Numbered from the stretch's first letter, positions 1-6,483 are shown. The stretch is DNA of 6,918 nucleotides from Lachnospiraceae bacterium (GCA_017632755.1 JAGBQU010000185.1:1-6918); one strand, 5' to 3'. Program-made: numbers and translations. The notes: generated from the letters alone by a model not told the origin.

Positions 1-830
1 GCCAGATTTCTTCTGGAGATATCCAGACTCGACATGAGCAGATAGGATCCGCTTGTCGTCTGCGTCAGATTGATGATCTGTCGCATCTGTCCTTCCGATA
101 CGGCAGGACCTGTCAGCAGCAGGGAACTCTGTGTCAGACTGCCTCCCGATTTGTGCATGGATACGGCCGCGATATCCGCGCCTGCCGCCATCGCTGAAAC
201 GGGCATATTCTCGCCGAAATAAAAATGGGTTCCGTGAGCCTCATCGGCCAGACAAAGCATTCCATGCGCTTGGTCAAGCTGCGTGATCTGTCGACGATCG
301 GAGCAGATGCAGTAATAGGTCGGATTATTGACCAGCACCGCTTTTGCATCCGGATTTGCCTCCAGCGCCTTTTTTACGTCACAGACGCGCATTCCAAGGG
401 GTATTCCAAGTCTCTCCTCACAGGCAGGGTCGACATACACCGGCACCGCCCCACAGAGTACCATGGCTCCCATCACACTCCTGTGCACATTTCTGGGCAG
501 AATAATCTTTTCCCCTCGCTTGACACAGGACAATACCATAGCCTGCACCGCAGATGTGGTACCTCCCACCATCAAAAAAGCGTGTGCAGCGCCAAATGCC
601 TCCGCCGCCAGTTCCTCCGCCTGCCGGATCACCGATACGGGATGGCAGAGATTATCCAGCGGTTTCATGGAATTGACGTCCATGCCCACGCACTTTTCGC
701 CCAGAAGGCGCGTTAGTTCCGGATTCCCTCTTCCGCGCTTATGTCCGGGCACATCAAACGGTACCACTCTCTTCTTTTCAAATTCTTCCAGAGCCTCATA
801 GATCGGCGCATGCTTTTGCGACAAGCTCAT
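1..830 (-). CDS. speA: Orn/Lys/Arg decarboxylase, SpeA type (3' end cut off)
   Basis: This is a PLP-dependent amino acid decarboxylase of the short Orn/Lys/Arg family (aspartate aminotransferase fold), cytoplasmic. The 276 complete codons cover a little over half of the usual ~480-490 residues, and the gene continues past the left edge. Visible landmarks are PGHKRG (28-33), the RNVHRS histidine (117), the cofactor-contact DEAHGTH (196-202), and the Schiff-base lysine K227 in SMHKSGGSLTQSS. The N-terminal half reads very like B. subtilis SpeA as I remember it. Start ATG at 828-830 is preceded by GGAGGAGACC. The gene follows speD by about 100 bp, which favours arginine decarboxylation to agmatine for spermidine synthesis. 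Lysine or ornithine cannot be excluded, because substrate specificity is not readable from this part. Confidence 0.93.
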   Translation of the reverse strand, partial: MSLSQKHAPIYEALEEFEKKRVVPFDVPGHKRGRGNPELTRLLGEKCVGMDVNSMKPLDNLCHPVSVIRQAEELAAEAFGAAHAFLMVGGTTSAVQAMVLSCVKRGEKIILPRNVHRSVMGAMVLCGAVPVYVDPACEERLGIPLGMRVCDVKKALEANPDAKAVLVNNPTYYCICSDRRQITQLDQAHGMLCLADEAHGTHFYFGENMPVSAMAAGADIAAVSMHKSGGSLTQSSLLLTGPAVSEGQMRQIINLTQTTSGSYLLMSSLDISRRNL

Positions 831-880
831 GGTCTCCTCCTTTTCAGCCATCTCAGGTAATGTTCCACAGCCACCTTCAT
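827..880 (-). CDS. putative 17-aa leader peptide overlapping the decarboxylase start
   Basis: This short ORF reads MKVAVEHYLRWLKRRRP and stops with TGA overlapping the decarboxylase ATG (ATGA arrangement). Its last arginine codons (AGG AGG AGA) are the Shine-Dalgarno sequence of the decarboxylase gene, so a ribosome on this ORF would cover that site. I see no good ribosome binding site for the ORF itself, and its start codon lies in a repeat-derived sequence, so translation is doubtful. If translated, it could couple or attenuate synthesis of the decarboxylase in response to charged tRNA-Arg or polyamines. It may equally be a chance ORF created because an AG-rich Shine-Dalgarno encodes arginines. 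Confidence 0.2.
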   Translation of the reverse strand: MKVAVEHYLRWLKRRRP

Positions 881-923
881 GCAAACATGAGTCTTTTGTT
901 ACACACATGGCTCTGAATAGTTA
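876..923. repeat. partial diverged copy of the structured inverted-repeat element
   Basis: The sequence resembles the right end of the element at 1851-2024. TTCATGCAAACATGAG here corresponds to TTCATGCAAGCATGAG at 1968-1983. ATGGCTCTGAATAGTTA here is identical to the stretch ending at 2013. The middle is diverged, and the outer CAAAAAATG is replaced by TCATCTCAG. It fills much of the gap between speD and the downstream decarboxylase gene, ending six bases before the speD stop codon. Confidence 0.55.
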
Positions 924-928
924 TCATC

Positions 929-1684
929 TCAGTATATATTTCTCCCACTGAAGATCTCGATCATCTCCGAACGCAAGTTGTGCATGATCTCCAGTCTCAC
1001 CTGCGGTTGCAGTTCATATACATCGGTATTAAACAGATAGTTTTGCAGATCGATATCCTTTAACATCATCTTGGTATGGAACAGATTTGCCTGATACACG
1101 TTGACATCCACCGCATCATATCGTCTGAGTGTCTCCTCGTTGATGTAATTCTGAATCGATGTGATATCGTGATCGAGGAAGCATTTTTTTCCATCCATAT
1201 CCCGCGTGAAACCGCGGACGCGATAGTCCATCGTGATGATATCCGAGTCGAAGGAACCGATCAGATAATCCAGTGTGGAAAGCGGTGTGATCTCCCCACA
1301 GGTGGCAACGTCGATGTCCACGCGGAAAGTTGCAAGGCAGGTCTCGGGATGATACTCCGGATAGGTGTGCACAGTCACATGGCTCTTGTCCAGATGTGCC
1401 AGTTGCACGCTGCCCGACAGTTTGGATTCCTCCGCGATCATGATCGTCACGGAAGCTCCCTGTGGATCGTAGTCCTGACAGGAAATATTCAGGACATGCG
1501 CACCGATCATGTCTGTCAGTGTCGTGAGGATCTTTGTCAGCCTCTCCGAATTGTACTGCTCGTCAATATAGGCAATATAGTCCTTCTGCTCCCGGGCAGT
1601 CTTGGCATAACAAACATCATAGATATTGAAACTCAGCGCCTTTGTCAGATTGTTAAAACCATACAGTTTCAGTTTATCGGCCAT
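929..1684 (-). CDS. speD: S-adenosylmethionine decarboxylase proenzyme
   Basis: SpeD decarboxylates S-adenosylmethionine to the aminopropyl donor used by spermidine synthase. It is a pyruvoyl enzyme made by self-cleavage of a proenzyme. The 251-aa protein matches the E. coli-like subtype (264 aa) along its length, beginning [16 protein letters not shown]. The processing site is HLDKSH, with cleavage between K100 and S101, and S101 becomes the pyruvoyl group. The conserved cysteine of STCG/ATCG is C129, the same 28-residue spacing as E. coli S112-C140. It is about 12 residues shorter than E. coli just before the cleavage site. I chose ATG at 1684 because GGGGGA (1693-1698) lies 8 nt upstream and the E. 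coli protein starts at the same place. An in-frame TTG at 1705 would add seven residues and is unlikely. The SpeA-type decarboxylase lies downstream. Confidence 0.97.
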   Translation of the reverse strand: MADKLKLYGFNNLTKALSFNIYDVCYAKTAREQKDYIAYIDEQYNSERLTKILTTLTDMIGAHVLNISCQDYDPQGASVTIMIAEESKLSGSVQLAHLDKSHVTVHTYPEYHPETCLATFRVDIDVATCGEITPLSTLDYLIGSFDSDIITMDYRVRGFTRDMDGKKCFLDHDITSIQNYINEETLRRYDAVDVNVYQANLFHTKMMLKDIDLQNYLFNTDVYELQPQVRLEIMHNLRSEMIEIFSGRNIY

Positions 1685-1740
1685 CTTATTCGTCCCCCAT
1701 ATCAATTAATAACATATATAATATTTGAATCCATCGCTCG

Positions 1741-1758
1741 CATTTTGTAACTATTCAG
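1741..1758. repeat. solitary copy of the repeat end (cattttgtaactattcag)
   Basis: This matches the left terminal repeat of the 1851-2024 element except for two fewer T residues in the T-run. It lies about 55 bp upstream of the speD start and in direct orientation with the copy at 1851-1870. Together with the oppositely oriented partial copy at 876-923 it brackets speD. Confidence 0.55.
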
Positions 1759-1798
1759 GTAATTGCAAGACTCCCGTTTAGGAAATACAGATTAGGTG

Positions 1799-1819
1799 GA
1801 TTGTACAATCTACACAATC
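1799..1819. promoter_or_regulatory. 12-bp palindrome GATTGTACAATC plus extra ACAATC half-site
   Basis: A perfect 12-bp palindrome at 1799-1810 is followed 3 bp later by a third half-site (ACAATC at 1814-1819). It lies about 115 bp upstream of speD, outside the inverted-repeat element. The shape suits a dimeric repressor or activator site controlling speD, but no matching regulator is present in the window. Chance occurrence is possible. Confidence 0.22.
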
Positions 1820-1850
1820 GAAAGTTACAATAATCTGAGTTTTGCAAGCG

Positions 1851-2024
1851 CATTTTTTGTAACTATTCAGAACCCCATTCGCAAAACCTAATGCTTCGCA
1901 TTTGATATCGCTTCGCGATATTCGTTTTGCTCATGTGGTTACTTCGCCATATGCGCAAGCTATGGCTTTCATGCAAGCATGAGCCATAGCTTGCGCGCAT
2001 GGCTCTGAATAGTTACAAAAAATG
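1851..2024. repeat. 174-bp structured element with perfect 20-bp terminal inverted repeats
   Basis: The ends, cattttttgtaactattcag (1851-1870) and its exact reverse complement (2005-2024), enclose a chain of palindromes. These are an outer GCAAAAC/GTTTTGC pair (1881-1887 with 1924-1930), AATGC-TTC-GCATT (1890-1902), ATATCGC-TTC-GCGATAT (1905-1921), CATGTGG/CCATATG (1932-1953), and a long hairpin with 15-bp perfect arms (1953-1967 with 1982-1996). CTTCGC recurs in or at three of the loops. There is no transposase or ORF. The architecture fits a MITE-like or REP/BIME-like intergenic repeat. Partial copies at 876-923 and 1741-1758 show that it is a repeated family. I see no clear target-site duplication. 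Confidence 0.65.
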
Positions 2025-2049
2025 ACGATTGCCTCATCAGCACATCGTC
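2016..2049 (-). terminator. rho-independent terminator
   Basis: On the minus strand GACGAT-G-TGC, loop TGATGAG, then GCA-ATCGTC form a 9-bp stem with one bulged G, followed at once by ATTTTTTG. The U-tract is shared with the outer end of the inverted-repeat element (2017-2022). It would end transcripts started at the 2355-2383 promoter, and read-through from the ferredoxin gene, before speD. Confidence 0.75.
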
Positions 2050-2208
2050 CTTACTTTGTCAAAATGCCTTATCCGTTTTTTGCAAACCGCACATGCAGTA
2101 CATATACTTATTCCTGCGGGTCTGCAAAGCAGATCATGTGAATCATATAGTAGGCTTATCTCAGAGTCTATATAGCAAATACTTACTTTTACTACTCTTA
2201 TTGACCGT

Positions 2209-2243
2209 TTTACAAGTTGATGCGCCTTCGCGCCGGTTGTAAA
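2209..2243. repeat. hairpin TTTACAA ... GCGC-CTTC-GCGC ... TTGTAAA
   Basis: Arms TTTACAA (2209-2215) and TTGTAAA (2237-2243) enclose an inner perfect stem GCGC-CTTC-GCGC (2222-2233) with an internal loop between them. The loop carries the same CTTCGC motif as the small hairpins of the 1851-2024 element. It overlaps the end of the 33-codon ORF and lacks a T-tract, so it is not a terminator. It would be part of the short transcript from the 2355-2383 promoter. Confidence 0.4.
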
Positions 2244-2311
2244 GTAACCAACTTATAAAATTGAGCTTCTAACTCAATCAATAATGGTGACATTGTCGAA
2301 AATATTTGCAT
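2210..2311 (-). CDS. putative 33-aa small protein, unknown function
   Basis: I do not recognise this product. It starts MQIFSTMSPLLIELEAQFYK and ends with the basic segment QPARRRINL. ATG at 2309-2311 is preceded by AGAGGA (2321-2326) with a 9-nt spacing. It lies about 37 nt downstream of the expected start site of the consensus promoter at 2355-2383, with the terminator at 2016-2049 beyond it. The predicted peptide has a short hydrophobic stretch and a cationic tail, without a convincing membrane segment. Its end coincides with a strong hairpin, so the transcript could instead be non-coding. Placement behind a perfect promoter and an acceptable ribosome binding site is the main support. Confidence 0.35.
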   Translation of the reverse strand: MQIFSTMSPLLIELEAQFYKLVTLQPARRRINL

Positions 2312-2354
2312 GGATAATGGTCCTCTGTTTATCCCACATCACATGACAAGCTGA

Positions 2355-2383
2355 ATTATACGATAGATTCTGCCTTGTGTCAA
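2355..2383 (-). promoter_or_regulatory. sigma-A promoter, perfect consensus
   Basis: On the minus strand TTGACA (2378-2383) is separated by exactly 17 bp from TATAAT (2355-2360), with the start site expected near 2348. Both hexamers and the spacing match the housekeeping sigma consensus. It lies 44 bp beyond the ferredoxin stop codon and drives transcription towards the 33-codon ORF and the terminator at 2016-2049, not towards any large gene. Confidence 0.85.
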
Positions 2384-2426
2384 TCCCATAATCGGCTCAG
2401 CATATCCCGCTCCTTTATCTTCTTTC

Positions 2427-2615
2427 TCACTCCGCCCAGCGTATCGCGGCAACCGGGCAGGAATCCACTGCCTGCTGCACTTGCGTCATTCCGTCATTCT
2501 CCTCACCGGAATAGTTTTCGGCGATCCCTTCCTCGTTCATTTGAAATACTTCCGGTGCGATGCTCGGACAGAGTCCGCAGCTGATGCAAAGATCCGGGTC
2601 TACCAGTGCTTTCAT
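2427..2615 (-). CDS. 4Fe-4S monocluster ferredoxin
   Basis: This small acidic cytoplasmic electron carrier has 62 aa, a normal length for monocluster ferredoxins. The cluster ligands are C10, C13 and C16 (CISCGLC) and C54 (CPVAAI). Positions where dicluster clostridial ferredoxins carry extra cysteines are occupied by other residues (SIAPEVF), so a single [4Fe-4S] cluster is expected. Start ATG at 2613-2615 has a strong AAGGAGGT site 8 nt upstream. It lies 87 bp after the large secreted protein gene with no terminator seen between, so cotranscription is possible, although a functional link is unlikely. Its redox partner is not in this window. Confidence 0.93.
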   Translation of the reverse strand: MKALVDPDLCISCGLCPSIAPEVFQMNEEGIAENYSGEENDGMTQVQQAVDSCPVAAIRWAE

Positions 2616-2702
2616 CCAAATACCTCCTTAAGGCAATCTACTGAAAGGATTTCCTGTTTTCACCCAAAATATGCGCTATTTGTGTGCTTTCACTGATTGC
2701 GA

Positions 2703-5384
2703 TCATTTAAAACGATTTGCATCATAGCCGGGAGCAATCTTTTTCCACTTTGATATACCTATGGTTTTTAAATATGGTTTTGTGTACTTGGAAGCATTTT
2801 TCGTATCCATATATTTCATAACATCGTAGGCCGGTTTCTTATTCCCATAGATATCCATGAGGCCGAGATACAGTCCCTGTGCCGATTCCACACTATTATC
2901 GATGTCAGAGCGGAAGATCACTGCATCTATCATCGTGTCAAATTCCGCCTTATAATAGGTGTAGACGATGGCTGCGGCCTGCACATCCGATCCGCTCTTT
3001 GAGGTAAATCCCTGCTCTGACAAAATGATCCTGGTCTTTTTGCCGTAATTCTTTTTTACGTACTTTGTCAGGACATCCAGATTCTTCGGAGACACATAGG
3101 TCGTATTGACATTATCCGTAGCCAGGGTATCCTTCCATGTCGCTGCAGACGTCAGCACGGCCGGATATGCATGAAACGCCAGATTCCACTGTATATTTTC
3201 CTGCTGCGCCTTTATCTCCTTATCAAATGCATCCATAAACGTCCTGGTCCCCCATTTTTTCCCGGTATCACTCCATGTGTGATCCGTGCAGATATACACC
3301 CGCGCATTTTTGGAGTGACTCCTGACAGCATAATACAAAATGCGATATGTGTTTGCATAGTTTTTCATAAATGTCTTACGTGAAATATCGCCGGCATAAT
3401 ACCAGTCCTGATGCATGTTCACCTCATTGCCCAGCACCCAATTGTCAAGATGGCAATTCTTTTGGGAGTATGTTTCGGCCAAAAAACTCATGGCAGCCTC
3501 AAACGTTTCCCGCGCTTTTTTATCCTTTGTATTGATCGCATAATAAGTTTTTCCCGGTGTGCTTCCACTTTTTGGGATCATATATTTTGTGCTCTCATCG
3601 TAGGTCAGCATGATCTGCCCCGTCACGGTGACTCCCTGTGCATTCAATGCTGAGATGGTCGGACTCCATGCATCGTTGAAATAATAGGTTTTGCCGTTAT
3701 AACGATAAACCTTTTTGTTTGAGCCTTCCAGAACCTGATTGAGATCCATATTAAAAAATGTATGATTAAGACCAAGATCCGATATCAGAGACTCGTTCTG
3801 CGGCATCTGCAGACCTTTTTTGGTTCTTGTCTTCGGAAATGCGGCGGTAAATCCTGCGGCGGCCTCCGGATTGGAGATAAATGTGCCCCCGCTTATCAGA
3901 CTGTACTTATCATCTCGCTTTACAGCTAATGCAAACTGCGTCTGTGTCAGATCATTCCCCCACTCATCTCTCAATGAAAGAGCAAATTTTACTTTCTTTT
4001 GCTTGATTGTCTGCTCGATCACCTTTAAATATTTGCCTGTATACGGATTTAGCGCGACCAGATAATAGGAATCATCCGAGCTTTTCACTCTCTTTGATAC
4101 CGTATAGGATACAGTCAGCTTGTTCTTTTGCACGCTGCAGACATTTAATACTGCCGAATCCTTCTTCGCCTCATACTCCTGCACACCTTTTTTGACCTTA
4201 ATCTTTAGAACATTTGAATATGCAGAGTACGCTTTTTCTCCTGTCGAATCCAGATTGTAGCTCCGCATCCTAAAATAATACGTATTACCTTTTGGCATAT
4301 TCGTCAGTTTTACGGATTTTGCAACGGCATCAAGCAAAAGCGTGTTTCTGTTTTGCTTAAAGCTTCTATCCGTCGACATCTCAATTTCATGTCCCGTAAT
4401 ATTCTTCATTTTTTTAAATGTAATTTTCACATTCCCGGTTGAAGGATTTGTTACGCTATTAATAACAGGTGTTTTTGTAGGAACTGCCGATTTCCACTTT
4501 GCATACAGCCGGATATCACCGATGGATGTATTGGGCAAAACAGCAGTCAGTACGCCTGTGATAAAAGAAGCATCCTTATAAAAACCGTCAAAGCAATAAC
4601 CCTTCTTTTCCACATGCTCGGGGAGCACCACCTTGTCCCAATATGTATAATCGCTCGGGAGATATTCCCCGGAACCTTCACGGAATCTTCCGCCGTTTAG
4701 CTCATAGCGGATCGCAAAGCGAGCATAGCTTTCACTCCACATCGCCTTATAGGTATAATCCTTGGTCACTTTCTTTGTCGAATTGACCGTTCTTGTCTTA
4801 TCGGTAGGCGACAGTTCCCCCGACTCCGGATCCATCTCATATTCCTCCCATTTGCCTGCGAAAACATATGGACTGATCACTTCTTTTTCCTGCACCTGTT
4901 TTATGTATGCCCCAAGAAGTTCTCCCTTTGGCACCTGCACCTGACAAAAACTGTTACCATCCTTGTCGATGCCGCCGTTGTAATCGAATGTAAGTGTGTA
5001 TAAAATCGGATCCGTAACCTCCTGCGCCCCTTCCTGTGACTGCGCAAGCTCCTCAGCAGGGAAAGCATCTTCTTGCGTATCTTCCACCGGTTCCTCCCGG
5101 TATGTTTCTTCTTCACCTGATAGTTCCGGTTCTGTTTCCGATTGGACAAACTCTTGTGCGCCAATCTCCTCCCCTTCTCCCGCAATATCGAAGGATACGC
5201 TATCAAACTCGCTTTTCTCCTCAGATGATCCCGGATCCATCTCCTGTTCAGGCGAATTCTGTGAAACTGAGCCAAGTGCCCGGACAGAAAAAATGGGATC
5301 GGACAGCCCGCCCGATAAGACTATACATATGAGCAAAGTGACCCATATACGCTTTATTTTGGAATCCGAATTGTGTCTTAACAT
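2703..5384 (-). CDS. secreted multidomain protein, InlB-like repeats, FN3-like and DUF5722/glycosidase-like domain
   Basis: This 893-aa exported protein starts with a basic n-region and hydrophobic core (about 10-29), consistent with a signal peptide. A Glu/Ser-rich acidic linker follows (about 43-125). Two InlB/Listeria-Bacteroides-type repeats come next: YTLTFDYNGG...YTYKAMW (129-216) and IRYELNGG...LYAKWKS (225-299). An FN3-like domain covers about 303-398 and a beta-rich spacer 405-515. The C-terminal region (about 520-872) resembles the DUF5722 TIM-barrel family. LGNEVN (E654) and ILSEQGF (E790), with FHAYP (H738), look like the acid/base and nucleophile positions of a retaining glycosidase. 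The family assignment is from memory and the catalytic role is inferred. No LPXTG anchor or dockerin is visible. ATG 5382-5384 is preceded by GAGAGGA. The substrate is unknown, probably a polysaccharide or glycan. Confidence 0.9.
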   Translation of the reverse strand: MLRHNSDSKIKRIWVTLLICIVLSGGLSDPIFSVRALGSVSQNSPEQEMDPGSSEEKSEFDSVSFDIAGEGEEIGAQEFVQSETEPELSGEEETYREEPVEDTQEDAFPAEELAQSQEGAQEVTDPILYTLTFDYNGGIDKDGNSFCQVQVPKGELLGAYIKQVQEKEVISPYVFAGKWEEYEMDPESGELSPTDKTRTVNSTKKVTKDYTYKAMWSESYARFAIRYELNGGRFREGSGEYLPSDYTYWDKVVLPEHVEKKGYCFDGFYKDASFITGVLTAVLPNTSIGDIRLYAKWKSAVPTKTPVINSVTNPSTGNVKITFKKMKNITGHEIEMSTDRSFKQNRNTLLLDAVAKSVKLTNMPKGNTYYFRMRSYNLDSTGEKAYSAYSNVLKIKVKKGVQEYEAKKDSAVLNVCSVQKNKLTVSYTVSKRVKSSDDSYYLVALNPYTGKYLKVIEQTIKQKKVKFALSLRDEWGNDLTQTQFALAVKRDDKYSLISGGTFISNPEAAAGFTAAFPKTRTKKGLQMPQNESLISDLGLNHTFFNMDLNQVLEGSNKKVYRYNGKTYYFNDAWSPTISALNAQGVTVTGQIMLTYDESTKYMIPKSGSTPGKTYYAINTKDKKARETFEAAMSFLAETYSQKNCHLDNWVLGNEVNMHQDWYYAGDISRKTFMKNYANTYRILYYAVRSHSKNARVYICTDHTWSDTGKKWGTRTFMDAFDKEIKAQQENIQWNLAFHAYPAVLTSAATWKDTLATDNVNTTYVSPKNLDVLTKYVKKNYGKKTRIILSEQGFTSKSGSDVQAAAIVYTYYKAEFDTMIDAVIFRSDIDNSVESAQGLYLGLMDIYGNKKPAYDVMKYMDTKNASKYTKPYLKTIGISKWKKIAPGYDANRFK

Positions 5385-5479
5385 TGTAATCCTCTCTTTT
5401 GTGTAGATTTTTCCGATTGTCGCAAAGAAGCATCCCGTGTCCCTGCGCCATTCCCTCTCATTTTTGGCATGCAGAAGGC

Positions 5480-6472
5480 TTACGCTCCCACATCGTTATT
5501 GGTACGCTTGCCCTGCACCGCATCCATGAGGTTCTGAAGTGTCGTCTCTGCGATAGCCCGAAGTGCTTCCAGCGTATAAAATCCCTGGTGCGAGGTGATC
5601 ATCACATTCGGGAAGGCCAGAAGGCGCGCAGTAACCGAATGAGACATGATCTCATCGGAGCGATCCTCATACACATTTCCGGTCTCCTCCTCATACACAT
5701 CAAGCCCGACACCCAGAAACTTGTTCAGCCGGATCCCTTCGATCAGTTCCTGTGTATCCACGAGTGCTCCTCTGGACGTATTGATCAAAATAACGCCATC
5801 CTTCATCTTTTTGATCGTCTCAATATTGATCATATGATAGTTAGACTCAAGCAAAGGACAATGAAGAGAGATCAGGTCGCTGCGTGCAAGCAGCTCATCC
5901 ATACTCACATACTCGACAAAATCCGCAAGCGCCGGATTCTGATAGACATCATAAGCGATCACATGCATGCCAAATCCCCTGCAGATCCTGCACATCGCGG
6001 AACCGATCTTGCCCGTGCCCACAATGCCGGCCGTCTTTTCGTAAAAATTCACACCGCGCAGCCCTTTGAGCGTGTAATCGTTTTCCCGCACCTTATTGTA
6101 AGCCTTGTACAGCCTGCGATTGACGGCAAGCGCAAGTGCCATCGCAAGTTCCGCCACCGACTCGGGAGAATAGCCGGGCACAAGCTTCACGGCAATTCCA
6201 AGTTCCTTCGCTTTTTCCACATCAACATTGTTATAGCCTGCACATCTCATGAGAACGATCTTCACCTGATGCTCTGCGAGGATCTCCAAGGTCTTTGCCC
6301 CCACATCCGCGCTTACAAAAGCACATACCGCATCATATCCCGCCGCCAGGGATGCCGTGCGCGGCTCCAGCTCATGGTCGATATAATCGATTTCCACATC
6401 CGGATATTCCTCCAGCACAGGTTCAAACGACTTTTTGTCATAGTTTTTTGCCGCATAAAACAAAACTTTCAT
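5480..6472 (-). CDS. ldhA: D-lactate dehydrogenase (NAD-dependent D-2-hydroxyacid dehydrogenase)
   Basis: The enzyme reduces pyruvate to D-lactate with NADH, regenerating NAD+ in fermentation, in the cytoplasm. The 330-aa product is close in length and sequence to E. coli LdhA (329 aa). Shared segments include RCAGYNNVD, HCPLLESNYHMIN and NTSRGALVD. The Rossmann motif is GTGKIG (152-157), with D175 as the NAD-preferring acidic residue after the next strand. The catalytic set is R234 (NTSRGAL), E263 (DVYEEE) and H295 (TSHQGF), with the family spacing of +29 and +61. I chose ATG 6472 because it aligns with E. coli LdhA. An in-frame TTG at 6478 is better spaced from the ribosome binding site and would add two residues. 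It follows the galactokinase-like remnant by about 20 bp, so the two are probably cotranscribed. No clear terminator follows it. Confidence 0.95.
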   Translation of the reverse strand: MKVLFYAAKNYDKKSFEPVLEEYPDVEIDYIDHELEPRTASLAAGYDAVCAFVSADVGAKTLEILAEHQVKIVLMRCAGYNNVDVEKAKELGIAVKLVPGYSPESVAELAMALALAVNRRLYKAYNKVRENDYTLKGLRGVNFYEKTAGIVGTGKIGSAMCRICRGFGMHVIAYDVYQNPALADFVEYVSMDELLARSDLISLHCPLLESNYHMINIETIKKMKDGVILINTSRGALVDTQELIEGIRLNKFLGVGLDVYEEETGNVYEDRSDEIMSHSVTARLLAFPNVMITSHQGFYTLEALRAIAETTLQNLMDAVQGKRTNNDVGA

Positions 6473-6483
6473 TTTCAAATATC

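Larger units (their letters stand above)
1685..2426. other. gene-poor, signal-rich intergenic region between ferredoxin and speD
   Basis: No conventional coding region is visible in about 740 bp. Reading in the minus direction it contains a consensus promoter (2355-2383), a 33-codon ORF (2210-2311), hairpins (2209-2243 and 2121-2133), a terminator (2016-2049), a 174-bp inverted-repeat element (1851-2024), a 12-bp palindrome (1799-1810) and a repeat end (1741-1758). No clear sigma-A promoter for speD was found in 1685-1850. An AT-rich TATTATATAT stretch (around 1711-1724 on the minus strand) could be a -10 region without a recognisable -35. Confidence 0.6.

Noticed and set aside
225..801. Two overlapping plus-strand ORFs (225-716 and 328-801)
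   Set aside because: Both are antisense shadows of the partial decarboxylase gene, which has clear PLP-enzyme motifs on the minus strand.
1076..1750. 224-codon plus-strand ORF
   Set aside because: It is antisense to speD, whose protein identity is unambiguous.
2260..2278. ATTGAG/CTCAAT hairpin followed on the minus strand by TTTTAT, a possible terminator
   Set aside because: The stem is only 6 bp and AT-rich, the T-run is short, and it falls inside the 33-codon ORF. The hairpin at 2016-2049 is a much better terminator.
1685..2426. tRNA, known riboswitch, RNase P RNA, tmRNA or CRISPR array in the large intergenic region
   Set aside because: No cloverleaf, no regularly spaced direct repeats and no recognisable conserved core of those RNAs was seen.
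4901..5406. ORFs of 98-136 codons on both strands over the N-terminal region of the secreted protein
   Set aside because: They are shadows of the low-complexity Glu/Ser-rich linker region and have no independent signals.
5385..5479. Search for a terminator or promoter between ldhA and the secreted protein gene
   Set aside because: No stable hairpin with a U-tract and no hexamer pair with good spacing could be found, so nothing is annotated.
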